A DNA stretch of 44,868 nt from JBFGCA01 sp041567315 (lineage in GTDB: Bacteria; Acidobacteriota; Thermoanaerobaculia; Multivoradales; JAHEKO01), in contig JBFGCA010000029.1 of the NCBI GenBank assembly GCA_041567315.1, positions 1 through 44,868 of the forward strand, read 5' to 3'. A program made the position numbers and the translations under genes. Positions 1 through 7,185 of the stretch are shown here, piece after piece. Each line of letters opens with the position of its first letter. Within the stretch, counting starts at the first letter, position 1. The notes beneath the pieces were generated by a model, which was given only the letters and a program-made list of their open reading frames with translations, was not told where the DNA came from and did not search any database.

Positions 1-863
1 CACAGCACGGAGCGGGCCCCGTGGACCAGGAGCATCCGCAGGTAGGCATCCCCCCGCTTGGTGATCCGGCCGAGACGCCGCCGCAGACCGCTCGAGTGCT
101 CCCGCGGGGTCAGGCCCAGGTAGGCGGCGAAGTGGCGCCCGGTGGGAAAGCGCCGGATGTCGCCGACGAAGGCCACCAGCGCCGTCGACGTGATGAGGCC
201 GACGCCGGGGATCGTCCGCAGGTGGGCGGCGGCCGGGATCTGCCGGGCCAGCCGGTGCAGGTCCTGCTCGACGGTGGCGAGGCGCTCTTCGAGCTGCCGG
301 ATCTCGAGGCAGGCCTCGGCGAGGGCCAGGCGCAGAGCCTCTGAGAGCTCGGCCTCGGCATCCTCGATCAGGGCCAACGCGCGAGGCACGACGTGGCGGG
401 CGCCGCGGGGGATCGTGTGACCGAGCTCGCGCAGCAGGCTCCGCAGGGTGTTGAGGCGGGCGACGCGGGTGGCGAGCCATGCCGAGCGCAGCCGATGCAG
501 GCTGGTGAGCGCCTGCTGGTGGACCGTCTTGACCGGCACCGGCCGCAGCTCGTCGTTGCGAAAGGCCTCGAGCAGGGCCTTGGCATCGGCCCGGTCGGTC
601 TTGTTGCCCCGCCGATACGGGCGCACGTCCTTCGGCGGCAGCAGGATCGGGTGGTGATCGTGCTCGCGGAGCTTCCTCGCCCAGTGGTGGGCCGAGCTCG
701 AGGCCTCGAGCAGGATCGTCGCCGGCGGCCGCTGGGCGAAGAAGCGCAGGAACCGATCCCGCCCAACGCGCCGACGCTCGGCTACCTTGCCGGCCTGGTG
801 CGAGACGGCGATCTCGAAGACGCTCTTTGCGACGTCGACAGCGATTGTCGTACTCTCCGACAC
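1..863 (-). CDS. IS110-family transposase (DEDD recombinase), 3' end cut by the window edge
   Basis: Recombinase of an IS110-type insertion sequence; 287 codons are visible and the C-terminus lies beyond position 1. The N-terminal RuvC-like DEDD domain shows Asp10 (VDVAKSVFE), Glu53 (ILLEASSSAHHW) and Asp90/Asp93 (NKTDRADAKAL), the four expected metal-binding acids. The C-terminal Transposase_20 part is seen in the stretch IPGVGLITSTALVAFVGD and in the following FPTGRHFAAYLGLTPREHSSG region, with KRGDAYLRMLLVHGARS near the edge. The start is GTG at 863 because AAGGAGGAG lies immediately upstream. No frameshift is visible, so the gene may be intact. The serine and target-specificity residues near the C-terminus cannot be judged here. 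Confidence 0.9.
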   Translation of the reverse strand, partial: MSESTTIAVDVAKSVFEIAVSHQAGKVAERRRVGRDRFLRFFAQRPPATILLEASSSAHHWARKLREHDHHPILLPPKDVRPYRRGNKTDRADAKALLEAFRNDELRPVPVKTVHQQALTSLHRLRSAWLATRVARLNTLRSLLRELGHTIPRGARHVVPRALALIEDAEAELSEALRLALAEACLEIRQLEERLATVEQDLHRLARQIPAAAHLRTIPGVGLITSTALVAFVGDIRRFPTGRHFAAYLGLTPREHSSGLRRRLGRITKRGDAYLRMLLVHGARSVL

Positions 864-960
864 GGACTCCTCCTTCCGTTGGTCTACCGAAACCGATGCG
901 GCTTGGCACCATGATGCCGTTCAGCCGCAGGAGGAGTCCATCCCATCAGTTGGCCGGCCG
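864..960 (-). ncRNA. Structured IS110 leader; candidate bridge RNA or Shine-Dalgarno-sequestering hairpin
   Basis: The noncoding stretch upstream of the transposase contains a perfect 10-bp inverted repeat, GGACTCCTCC at 864-873 and GGAGGAGTCC at 930-939. Inside it is a second stem, TGCGGCT (897-903) with AGCCGCA (923-929), capped by GGCA (905-908) and TGCC (915-918). The inner stem abuts the outer stem directly on one side, leaving a one-sided internal loop of about 23 nt. In the transcript, the outer stem pairs the GGAGGAG that should be the transposase ribosome binding site. IS110-group elements are known to encode a bridge RNA in the noncoding end upstream of the recombinase. Position and shape fit that, but the element's left boundary was not identified. 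Confidence 0.45.
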
Positions 961-970
961 AACAGGGCCT

Positions 971-1120
971 TTAGAGGCGCGGGAGGGTGGCGAACTGGAC
1001 CACGGCCGGCCGGTAGTCGATCTGGACCGCGAGACCGAGGGCGGTGACCAGGTCGTCGTGCGCCCCCATCGCGAAGGCGCCGTTGCGGGTGTTTCGCGTC
1101 CGTGTCGCCGAGACAGTCCC
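971..1120 (-). pseudogene. C-terminal remnant resembling a terminase / RNase H-fold nuclease
   Basis: The minus strand encodes about 50 residues ending in GAHDDLVTALGLAVQ and then ATLPRL before a stop at 971. The GxHDDLV-AL pattern is typical of the last motif of the RNase H-like nuclease domain in phage terminase large subunits and related inactivated derivatives. The open frame continues to 1513, but upstream of about 1120 it shows no terminase-like sequence and overlaps the start of a well-supported plus-strand gene. Only the C-terminus therefore seems to survive. It lies directly beside the IS110 leader, consistent with a deletion or insertion breakpoint. Assignment rests on one motif and is tentative. 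Confidence 0.4.
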
Positions 1121-1217
1121 GCGGGCGCCCGGAGTGTGACCGGGGTCACTGTCCGAGGAGTGAGCAGCGCGGAGAATGCCGGAGTTGCGCCCCGGGGACC
1201 GGGGCGGTGCGCGCGTC

Positions 1218-1916
1218 ATGCCTAGTACGGCAGGAACAGTTCTCGAGCTGGACCCCGAAACCGGGGAGCGTCGCCGCGCTCGCAGCTCGCTTGCCGCCAC
1301 TCTAGTCGCGCTAGCCCTGGCGGTGCCGCGCCCGGTGGGCGCCGCCGAGGTGGTGCTCCAGAACGACTCGGTCACCGACTTCGGCAGCGTCGCGATCCAG
1401 GTTGGCTTCGTCGCCGGCGAGAGCGCCGCCGCCTGGCTGACCTCGGTCTGCGACGGCGACCTCACCAAGGTCCAAGTCCTGTGGCTGTCCTTCACGGGCG
1501 GCGCCCCCGACACCCTGGGGGAGTCGGTGAGCGTCTTCGAGGCCGGTGCCTTCCCGGTGCCGGGCCCTCAGCTGGTGGTTCTTGACGGCCCGCTCATGCA
1601 GGATGGGTTCTTCAACGAGTTCACCCTGCCGGCCCCGATTCCCGTTGCCATCGGCGAGACGGTCGTCGTGGCGTTCCAGTTCCTCTCCAACCCGCCGGCG
1701 CTCGGCCCGAGTGTGGTGACCGATGTCGATGGCTGCATGGCGGGGAAGAACTCCATCTTCGCTATTCCGCCGAACCAGTGGGTCGCGGCCTGTCCCCTGG
1801 GGCTCAGCGGCGACTTCGCCATCCGGGCGGTCGTCGATTGCCCGGACGCCACCCTGATCTTCGCCGACGGCTTCGAATCCGGCGACACGTCAGCGTGGTC
1901 GGGCTCGGCGCCGTAG
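1218..1916 (+). CDS. Secreted protein with C-terminal DGFESGDTSAWS tag
   Basis: A 232-residue protein of unknown function. After an Arg-rich stretch, a hydrophobic signal segment (SSLAATLVALALAVPRPVGAA, about residues 24-44) precedes a mature domain of beta-type composition with few charges and several Cys. The last residues, IFADGFESGDTSAWSGSAP, are the C-terminal tag also found on the proteins ending at 4516 and 7376, although the bodies are unrelated. ATG 1218 is used, giving an unusually long n-region; an upstream in-frame start at 1176 is possible, and no strong ribosome binding site decides between them. It faces the opposite way to the other two tagged genes and has no integrase fragment at its 3' end. 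Confidence 0.75.
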   Translation: MPSTAGTVLELDPETGERRRARSSLAATLVALALAVPRPVGAAEVVLQNDSVTDFGSVAIQVGFVAGESAAAWLTSVCDGDLTKVQVLWLSFTGGAPDTLGESVSVFEAGAFPVPGPQLVVLDGPLMQDGFFNEFTLPAPIPVAIGETVVVAFQFLSNPPALGPSVVTDVDGCMAGKNSIFAIPPNQWVAACPLGLSGDFAIRAVVDCPDATLIFADGFESGDTSAWSGSAP

Positions 1917-2083
1917 TTCCGGCCGGTACGCGGACCTCGGCTGCTTACGATCTAGCGTCGGGGAGGCGTGCGGAGGCCAGCGCAGATCCTGAGGCTCGAA
2001 TCGCGGCGGGCTAGGTTGCCGTCAAGCCAGGCGCAGCTAGTCGGCCAGGCTCGACGCCGACAGCAACGCCCAGCGCCCCTCCC

Positions 2084-3319
2084 TCACGCCCGGCCCGGAC
2101 CCAAGGCGTCGAACGCTTCGTCGAGCCGCCAGGTGCAGACCTCGTTGTATTCGCCCCCTTCCCAGCCTAGGCCCAGGCCGGCAGCTCGCGTGACGCCGAG
2201 CAGCTGCGGCTGCTTCTGCTTTTCGAGGTCGTAGTAGCTGTACCAGACCCCGCCGCCCAAGCTCACAACGGCTCCTGCCGAGGCGGTAAAACCCTGGGCG
2301 CAACTGCTCTCGAACGCCCCTTGCCAGACTCCGACGTTGATTACTATATCGACGCCGAGCGAGACCCCCTTGGAGAGGCCGACCGACTCGTAGGGCTTGA
2401 CCCTCTCGTCGACGAGGTCGATCGCGAGACCGAACTCGCTATTGAGGCCGACCCCGACCTGGAAATCCCCAGCGACGCCGACCGACACCGAGCGGTTGCC
2501 AGCCTCGCGGGCCGTCTCGGCGAAGGCCCGGAAGGCGGGCGTATCCTCAAGTATTGCCCAGGCTTCGGACCAGCGTTTGGTCTCCAACAGCTGCTTCAGG
2601 TTGCCGCGCTTGCCCTCGCGTATGTCCTCCAGCAGCTCCTCGCCGAGGTTGTTCATTGCCAGGATGATGACGTTGAACTGTTTGATATCGAGCTTTGCGG
2701 CCTCCCCGATATCGAATTCTGGCGCGCAGACTCCCGGGCGCAGTTCGAGCCAGTCGCTCACTTCCTTCCCGAGCAGGTTGCCCAAGATGTCTTTCCAATT
2801 GGGATCGGGCAGGCCGGCGCTGAACTTCAAGGGCGGCTGCTTGGCCGGCGAGCCGTTGAAGCACCTCTCCTTGGGCCAGCACTTCCTGGTGTCGAGGCCG
2901 AAGGCGTGGGTGCGATCAAAGCCCGGTGGGCACGCATAGCAGCTGCTGCCGGCGCGGCCGTCCATGGCGACATGGAACTGACCAGGCTCGCAACCCGTGG
3001 AGTACCTCTGGAACGTTGCCGGTTTGGTGGGAGCGCGCTCCCACCACGGCACCCAACGCGTGCGGCAGGCCTGCGGATGGTCCATCGGCCGGGTGGGCGA
3101 ATACCGCCTGTAGCCGCTTGGGCAGGTCCAGCAAGAGCCGCCACCTACGGTCGAAAAGTAGGACTGCACCCCCCGGCACATGAGCTCTCCTGCCTCCCCC
3201 TCGTACACCGCGTCGACCGGTTTGCACGTCGGCTGACCTATATCGCCGCACGACCGCGTCTGTGCGTGGGACGCACCAGCGGCCAGGGCGATAACCGCTG
3301 CCACTAGAAGCCTCTTCAT
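2084..3319 (-). CDS. Cys-rich secreted protein of unknown function, riboswitch-controlled
   Basis: A 411-residue protein with a clear signal peptide (MKRLLVAAVIALAAGASHAQ). The N-terminal half is rich in Cys, often as CxxC or CPxG units (SCWTCPSGYRRYSP, SCYACPPGFDRTHAF), suggesting disulfide-bonded EGF- or TNFR-like small modules. The C-terminal half is Gly/Val-rich with alternating hydrophobic residues (VSVGVAGDFQVGVGLNSEFGLAI), as in beta-barrels or beta-sandwiches. ATG 3319 is chosen over an upstream in-frame codon because the signal peptide starts there and AAAGGAG lies about 11 nt upstream. A c-di-GMP-I-like riboswitch sits in its leader at 3385-3494. It has no DGFESG tag. No known family was recognised. 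Confidence 0.8.
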   Translation of the reverse strand: MKRLLVAAVIALAAGASHAQTRSCGDIGQPTCKPVDAVYEGEAGELMCRGVQSYFSTVGGGSCWTCPSGYRRYSPTRPMDHPQACRTRWVPWWERAPTKPATFQRYSTGCEPGQFHVAMDGRAGSSCYACPPGFDRTHAFGLDTRKCWPKERCFNGSPAKQPPLKFSAGLPDPNWKDILGNLLGKEVSDWLELRPGVCAPEFDIGEAAKLDIKQFNVIILAMNNLGEELLEDIREGKRGNLKQLLETKRWSEAWAILEDTPAFRAFAETAREAGNRSVSVGVAGDFQVGVGLNSEFGLAIDLVDERVKPYESVGLSKGVSLGVDIVINVGVWQGAFESSCAQGFTASAGAVVSLGGGVWYSYYDLEKQKQPQLLGVTRAAGLGLGWEGGEYNEVCTWRLDEAFDALGPGRA

Positions 3320-3384
3320 CAACGTCCACTCTCCTTTCGTTCTTCGAATCGGTCTATAGTGACTGGGCCTCCTGCCGGCCTGTC

Positions 3385-3494
3385 GGCAGCCCGGCGGTTT
3401 TCGGATCTCCGTGGCAGGAGAGCCCGTCGCGGAGAGGCGAGGAGCCGTGGCTCTGCGGCCCCGGCTTTCGCCGGGTGAGCCCTTGTCGTGGCAA
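3385..3494 (-). promoter_or_regulatory. Cyclic di-GMP-I (GEMM)-like riboswitch, copy 1
   Basis: In transcript direction this leader shows GGGCUCACC, a hairpin CGGC-GAAA-GCCG, then CCGCAGAGCCACGG, a variable P2 arm, and GAAAACCGCCGGGCUGCC. These match the order and key sequences of GEMM riboswitches: GAAA-capped P1b, GCAAAGCCACGGG, and GNCCGCCGGG closing P1. One base of the usually invariant GCAAAGC is changed (GCAGAGC), and the strand before P1b carries GGCUCA rather than GGCAA. Just downstream, CUGCCG can pair with CGGCAG across a six-nt loop, competing with the 3' strand of P1. It lies 65 nt upstream of the Cys-rich secreted protein. Ligand specificity (c-di-GMP or a related dinucleotide) is not established. 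Confidence 0.7.
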
Positions 3495-3574
3495 GGAGCT
3501 CTCCCTACCAGAGGCCGCGATCTCGCGACGACACTCCACGGGGTGGTTTTCGCCCGCGCCACCGGGTGGGGAGG

Positions 3575-3755
3575 TCAGGAGCGCAAGATCAGGGGACGTC
3601 GCAGCTGTGACCGGCCGGCCGTGTTAGTGGCTCGCTGGCGCGCCGGGCAAGGGCGACGACCCTTCGCCGGTCCGCTCATCGCCGCCCCGATCCGCGCCCC
3701 CACCATCTCGGTCGCCCGCGGCACCGGATCGCCAGCCAGGTGGGAGTAGCGCTGT
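3575..3755 (-). pseudogene. Tyrosine-recombinase 3'-end fragment R1
   Basis: The minus strand encodes only the C-terminal end of a phage-type integrase: QQRYSHLAGDPVPRATEMVG, then ARIGAAMSGPAKGRR and a stop at 3575. The Tyr in QRYSHLA is the catalytic-tyrosine position of this family (T-x-RYAHLADDP). Upstream catalytic Arg/His boxes are missing, so this is a stump. It contains the 21-bp core TCATCGCCGCCCCGATCCGCG at 3676-3696, shared with the three other fragments. Similarity to fragment R3 continues past the stop codon through GGTCAGGAGCGC to about 3572. The adjacent 149-aa gene begins 25 nt beyond its 5' breakpoint. Confidence 0.8.
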
Positions 3756-3779
3756 TGTAGCCTGAAGGGGGCCAATACC

Positions 3780-4229
3780 ATGATCGATCGGCAAGCGAGA
3801 GACCGGGCGGCGGAGCTGCTGCGCCACTTCGCTGCAGGTCAGAGGACCAATGACGAGTTTGAGGATTCCTGGCCCTCGAGTTGGCAGGACCCCTCTGTCG
3901 ATCAGGTGTTCTGGGGCGGGGCGTGGGGTCTCTATGGTGGCACGAGGTGTCATCGGCTGAGCGGTCGCGATCGTCTCGATCGCCAAGTACGACGCGAGGT
4001 GGCTCGCTGGGTCCTCTTCCTGAAGAGCAACCTCCCCTACGAGTGGCCGAGGGTCTCTCACCACCTCTCGCTTCTGCTCCTTTTCCCGAACCTGCTCACC
4101 ATGGGACTGGTCGGCTGGCTTGGCCGCCGCTGGTTCGCCTGTCATGGCGACTACGAGGTCTGGCCCTTCATTCGGCGCTCCGACCAGGAGGTGGCGCTGT
4201 GCCGACCGTGCTATCTGAGGCGGTGGTGA
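3780..4229 (+). CDS. Hypothetical 149-aa protein, cassette-like gene
   Basis: A protein of 149 residues beginning MIDRQARDRAAELLRHFAAG. The first 90 residues look helical and charged, with the conserved-looking segment FLKSNLPYEWP. A hydrophobic stretch (LLLLFPNLLTMGLVGWLG) follows, then a Trp/Cys-containing tail (WFACHGDYEVWPFIRR, LCRPC). Similar uncharacterised proteins are, to my recollection, common in environmental genomes and often occur in mobile regions; no function is known. The start is supported by AAGGGGG about 8 nt upstream. The gene lies between integrase fragments R1 and R2 and faces opposite to its neighbours, with no space for an extended promoter outside the fragment. Confidence 0.75.
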   Translation: MIDRQARDRAAELLRHFAAGQRTNDEFEDSWPSSWQDPSVDQVFWGGAWGLYGGTRCHRLSGRDRLDRQVRREVARWVLFLKSNLPYEWPRVSHHLSLLLLFPNLLTMGLVGWLGRRWFACHGDYEVWPFIRRSDQEVALCRPCYLRRW

Positions 4230-4271
4230 CCCGGCAAACTCGGTGACAGGTCCAGATTGGGCGCCGATCCC

Positions 4272-4302
4272 GCCGAGGACCCTCATCGGGGTGGACCTCG
4301 GC
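4272..4302. repeat. Long hairpin downstream of the 149-aa gene
   Basis: GCCGAGG at 4272-4278 pairs with CCTCGGC at 4296-4302, extended inward by ACCC and GGGT around a TCATCG-type loop. It could act as an intrinsic-like terminator for the 149-aa gene, although no U-tract follows, only GAGAAAA. It could also be a recombination-site palindrome between the gene and integrase fragment R2. Confidence 0.45.
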
Positions 4303-4349
4303 GAGAAAACCGGCAAACGTGGCCCGCCGAGGTTGTCGGCGGCTTGCGC

Positions 4350-4515
4350 TTATCTGCGGAGTTCTGCGACTTGGACCCTCTTGAGACCGCTCATCGCCGC
4401 CCCGATCCGCGACCCGACCATCTCGGTAGCCTGCCGCACCGGGTCGTCGGCCAAATGGGCGTAGCGCAGTGTGTTGGCGGTCTGCCTGTGGCCGGGCAGC
4501 TTTGCCGGGCGAACT
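4350..4515 (-). pseudogene. Tyrosine-recombinase 3'-end fragment R2
   Basis: The minus strand encodes LPGHRQTANTLRYAHLADDP followed by VRQATEMVGSRIGAAMSGLKR and a stop at 4350-4352. This is the last catalytic box of a tyrosine recombinase: GH of the box II motif and the catalytic Tyr of LRYAHL. The 21-bp core lies at 4391-4411. The fragment starts directly after the stop codon of the tagged secreted protein (TAG at 4516-4518). Its tail after the core differs from R1 and R3, so it derives from a diverged integrase copy and is not a recent duplicate. Confidence 0.8.
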
Positions 4516-5868
4516 CTACGGCACCGCGCCGGACCACGCCGAGGTGTCGCCGGACTCGAAGCCGTCGAGGAAGATCACGGGGTCCCTGTAGCGCTGGCCC
4601 TGGATGCTGGCGAAGGAGGTGTCCGGGCCGCTCGACCCGACGCTCTCCCACACCACCACGATGTCGTCCTCGGCATCAATGGCCGCCACCCCCGGAGAGC
4701 GCTGGTCGGCGGTGGTGTAGGTGTTGACCTGGAACTCGCTGCCCACCGGAGCTCCCGCGGCATCGTAGCGCTGGCCCTGGATGCTGTTCTCCGACCCATC
4801 CGAGCCGCCCGAGCCCTCGCTCTGCCAGACCACGACGAAAGAGCCATCGGTATCCATGGCCACCGCCGGATAGACCTGGTAGCCGGTGGTATAGGTGTTG
4901 ACCTGGAACTCGCCGCCCACCGGATCCCCCGCAGCGTCGTAGCGCTGGCCCTGGATGCTCGAGCCCGAGACGTCCGAGCCGCTCGAGCCCCTGCTCTGCC
5001 ACACGACCACGAAGTTGCCGGCGGCGTCGAGCGCGACCGCTCCGCCGCGCTGGAAGCTGGTGGTGTAGGTGTTGACCTGGAACTCGCCGCCGACCGGATC
5101 CCCCGCGGCGTCGTAGCGCTGACCCTGAACGCTCCACGTATCCGTGTCCGTGCCGCTCGAGCCCCAGCTCCACCAGACCACGACGAAGTTGCCGTTCGGA
5201 TCCATCGCCACGGCCGCGAAGGTCTGGGCATCGCTGGTGTAGGTGTTGACCTGGAACTCGCCGCCGACGGGCGTTCCCGCCGCATCGTACCGCTGGCCCT
5301 GGACGCTCCAGGGCTGTGTGTCGCTGCCGCCTGACACGGCGCTGTCCCACACCACGACGAAGTCGCCGTCGGCATCCATGGCCACTGCCGGATAATGCTG
5401 ATCGAGCGTCGTGAGGCTGTTGACCTGAAACTGGCCGCCCAGCGGGTTCCCCGCGCCGTCGTAGCGCTGTCCTTGAATGCTGCGGTGGGAGATGTCCGAG
5501 CCACTCGAGCCCAGGCTGTCCCACACCACCACGAAGTCACCCCCGCCGCTCATCGCCGCCGCCGAGTTCAACTGGGTGCCGGTGGTGAAGGTGTTGACCT
5601 GGAACTCGGCGCCGACGCGATCCCCGCCACCCCGCAAGCGCTGGCCCTGGATGCTGTGGTAGGAGCTGTCCGTCCCGCTCGAACCCTGGCTCGTCCACGT
5701 CACCACGAAGCGGCCGCGGGCGTCCATGGCCACCGCCGTTCGGTACTGGTTGCCGAGGGAGTAGCTGTTGACCTGAAACTGACCGCCGAACGGGATGGGG
5801 CCTACCGCGGAGACGGGGAACGCGGTCGAGAGGAGGCCGACACAGCCCCATACGATCCGGCGGCACAT
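4516..5868 (-). CDS. Secreted seven-repeat protein with C-terminal DGFESGDTSAWS tag
   Basis: A 450-residue secreted protein. After a signal peptide (MCRRIVWGCVGLLSTAFPVSA) it is built of about seven tandem repeats of roughly 53 residues, each following GGEFQVNTYTT-Q-PAVAMD-G-FVVVWxSxGSSGxD-SIQGQRYDAAG-PV. The pattern of short beta strands and acidic turns suggests a beta-propeller; seven blades would fit. It ends in VIFLDGFESGDTSAWSGAVP, the tag shared with the proteins ending at 1916 and 7376. ATG 5868 is chosen because the signal peptide begins there; the open frame extends to 6069 but that extension looks non-coding, and no strong ribosome binding site is visible. Probably a surface or extracellular binding protein; no enzymatic motif is seen. 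Confidence 0.85.
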   Translation of the reverse strand: MCRRIVWGCVGLLSTAFPVSAVGPIPFGGQFQVNSYSLGNQYRTAVAMDARGRFVVTWTSQGSSGTDSSYHSIQGQRLRGGGDRVGAEFQVNTFTTGTQLNSAAAMSGGGDFVVVWDSLGSSGSDISHRSIQGQRYDGAGNPLGGQFQVNSLTTLDQHYPAVAMDADGDFVVVWDSAVSGGSDTQPWSVQGQRYDAAGTPVGGEFQVNTYTSDAQTFAAVAMDPNGNFVVVWWSWGSSGTDTDTWSVQGQRYDAAGDPVGGEFQVNTYTTSFQRGGAVALDAAGNFVVVWQSRGSSGSDVSGSSIQGQRYDAAGDPVGGEFQVNTYTTGYQVYPAVAMDTDGSFVVVWQSEGSGGSDGSENSIQGQRYDAAGAPVGSEFQVNTYTTADQRSPGVAAIDAEDDIVVVWESVGSSGPDTSFASIQGQRYRDPVIFLDGFESGDTSAWSGAVP

Positions 5869-6149
5869 GAGACCGACCCGTGGCCCCCCTTGCGCCCGGC
5901 TCCTGCCGGACTCGCTGGCGATCTCACAGGATACGCCGAATCCGGCTTCTCGGAACCACCTCAAAGGGTGGCTGGCCTCACTCCCCCGTAGATCGGCGAT
6001 ACCGACACCGTCTCCACCCCCTCTGAGGAGTCGACTCCGAGGTCGATCTGGGAGGTCTGCCACGACCACCCCCGGCGGCCCGCGCGCCCGTGCTACGCTC
6101 GTCGCAGTCCATCGTGCTTGAGCGCCACTGCCTGGAGCGGGCGCGCCGG

Positions 6150-6350
6150 ACTCCTGGCCCCTTTCGCGGCGTCTGTCTCGACTGGATGCAGGCGGTGGCC
6201 GGCGAGATGAACTTGTCGGAGACCGCCTTCCTGTGGCCGGAAGAGGGCGGATACCGGCTCCGCTGGTTCACCCCCACCACCGAGGTGGACCTGTGTGCGC
6301 ATGCCACCCTGGCCAGCGCGCACGTGCTGTGCGGCCCGCCTGGCGATACG
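6150..6350 (+). pseudogene. PhzF-family (phenazine biosynthesis-like isomerase) N-terminal remnant
   Basis: The plus strand encodes PFRGVCLDWMQAVAGEMNLS, then ETAFLWPEEGGYRLRWFTPTTEVDLCAHATLASAHVL, matching the N-terminal third of PhzF proteins. Those usually read F-GNPAAVCLL...WMQ-VA-EMNLSETAFV...LRWFTP-EVDLCGHATLA. The GNPAAV loop is shortened, Gly of CGHAT is Ala, and after SAHVL the sequence no longer resembles PhzF. It is therefore a decayed fragment, not an enzyme. It lies between two secreted-protein genes on the opposite strand and shows that this stretch was assembled from pieces. Confidence 0.7.
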
Positions 6351-6392
6351 GGCCCCACGCGATCTAGTCGCCTTCAGCGACGCCTTGGACGA

Positions 6393-6845
6393 CTACTTCA
6401 GCGTGATCTCGCGCAGCAGGTACTGTCCCGTCAGCTCACGCATCGCCGGGTAGTTCTTCTGCGCGAATTCGGTGGTCTCGTCGAGCTTGGCCTGGCCCCA
6501 CTTGTCGACGAAGGCCTGGTAGCGCTCTTGGCTCGGGCCCATCATCTCGGTGTTCTTGTACTTGACCATGAGCAGCAGATTGAAGTCGCCGCTGTCCGGC
6601 AGATCGCTTCGCAGGATCTTGTAGTCCTCCACCTGGCCGAGCTCCTTCGAGACATCCATCGCCGCCGCCCAGGTACCTCGAATGCCCTCGAGGTAGGCGT
6701 CGTCCATGTTCGAGTGCACCTTGACGGTCGTCACCTGCCAGACGGACTCGCTGACCTCGTAGTCCTTCCAGGGGGTCAGGTCGGCCACTGCCCAGGCGGC
6801 CACGCAGAGCACGGCCACGCTCACCAAAGCTGCTTTGAACCTCAT
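6393..6845 (-). CDS. Small secreted protein of unknown function
   Basis: A 150-residue protein with a signal peptide (MRFKAALVSVAVLCVAAWAVA) and a compact alpha/beta domain containing YEVSESVWQVTTVKVHSNM, DSGDFNLLLMVKYKNTEMM and YPAMRELTGQYLLREITLK. The strand-helix-strand spacing resembles a dimeric alpha/beta-barrel (ferredoxin-like) fold, but this is inference; no catalytic residues stand out. The start has an excellent ribosome binding site (GAAAGGAGGGAG just upstream) and a TAGGAT -10-like box at 6874-6879 on the minus strand. It is an intact gene between the PhzF remnant and integrase fragment R3. Confidence 0.8.
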   Translation of the reverse strand: MRFKAALVSVAVLCVAAWAVADLTPWKDYEVSESVWQVTTVKVHSNMDDAYLEGIRGTWAAAMDVSKELGQVEDYKILRSDLPDSGDFNLLLMVKYKNTEMMGPSQERYQAFVDKWGQAKLDETTEFAQKNYPAMRELTGQYLLREITLK

Positions 6846-7185
6846 CGCTCCCTCCTTTCGTTCCGAGTGGCAGATCCTAGCAGAGCTGCGCCCAGCCTGC
6901 TCCCTTCCACGGCCACGGGCGCTTCACACCCGACTCCACCCCTCCTGCGGGCGCCGGCAACGCTGCGCCTCTGGACGCTGTCTCTATGGCCCATTGGCTC
7001 GGCGCTGGAATGTCGACACCGGCCTTTTCTTCACCGACGACTCTGCGAGTGACGCGCAAGAGCACCCGCACGCACAAGACGGACATCACGCGCGGTGGGG
7101 TATTCCTGCCCAGCCCCGCCAGCGCGCGTGGGCTGGTCAGGAGCGCGAGATCGACGGTGCTGGAAACTGTGAAGGGCAGGCCGGG

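Noticed and set aside
1136..1149. Perfect GTGACC-GG-GGTCAC palindrome upstream of the tagged gene
   Set aside because: It could be an operator, but it has no partner regulator or repeat elsewhere and is short enough to be chance in GC-rich DNA.
1120..1513. Upstream continuation of the terminase-like open frame
   Set aside because: No similarity to terminases there, and it runs antisense through the start of a convincing secreted-protein gene.
4516..5868. Regular DNA repeats that could suggest a CRISPR or satellite
   Set aside because: The roughly 160-bp periodicity is the coding repeat of one secreted protein, with in-frame conservation and no spacers.
5869..6069. 67-residue N-terminal extension of the seven-repeat protein
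   Set aside because: A proper signal peptide begins at 5868, and the extension has no conserved features.
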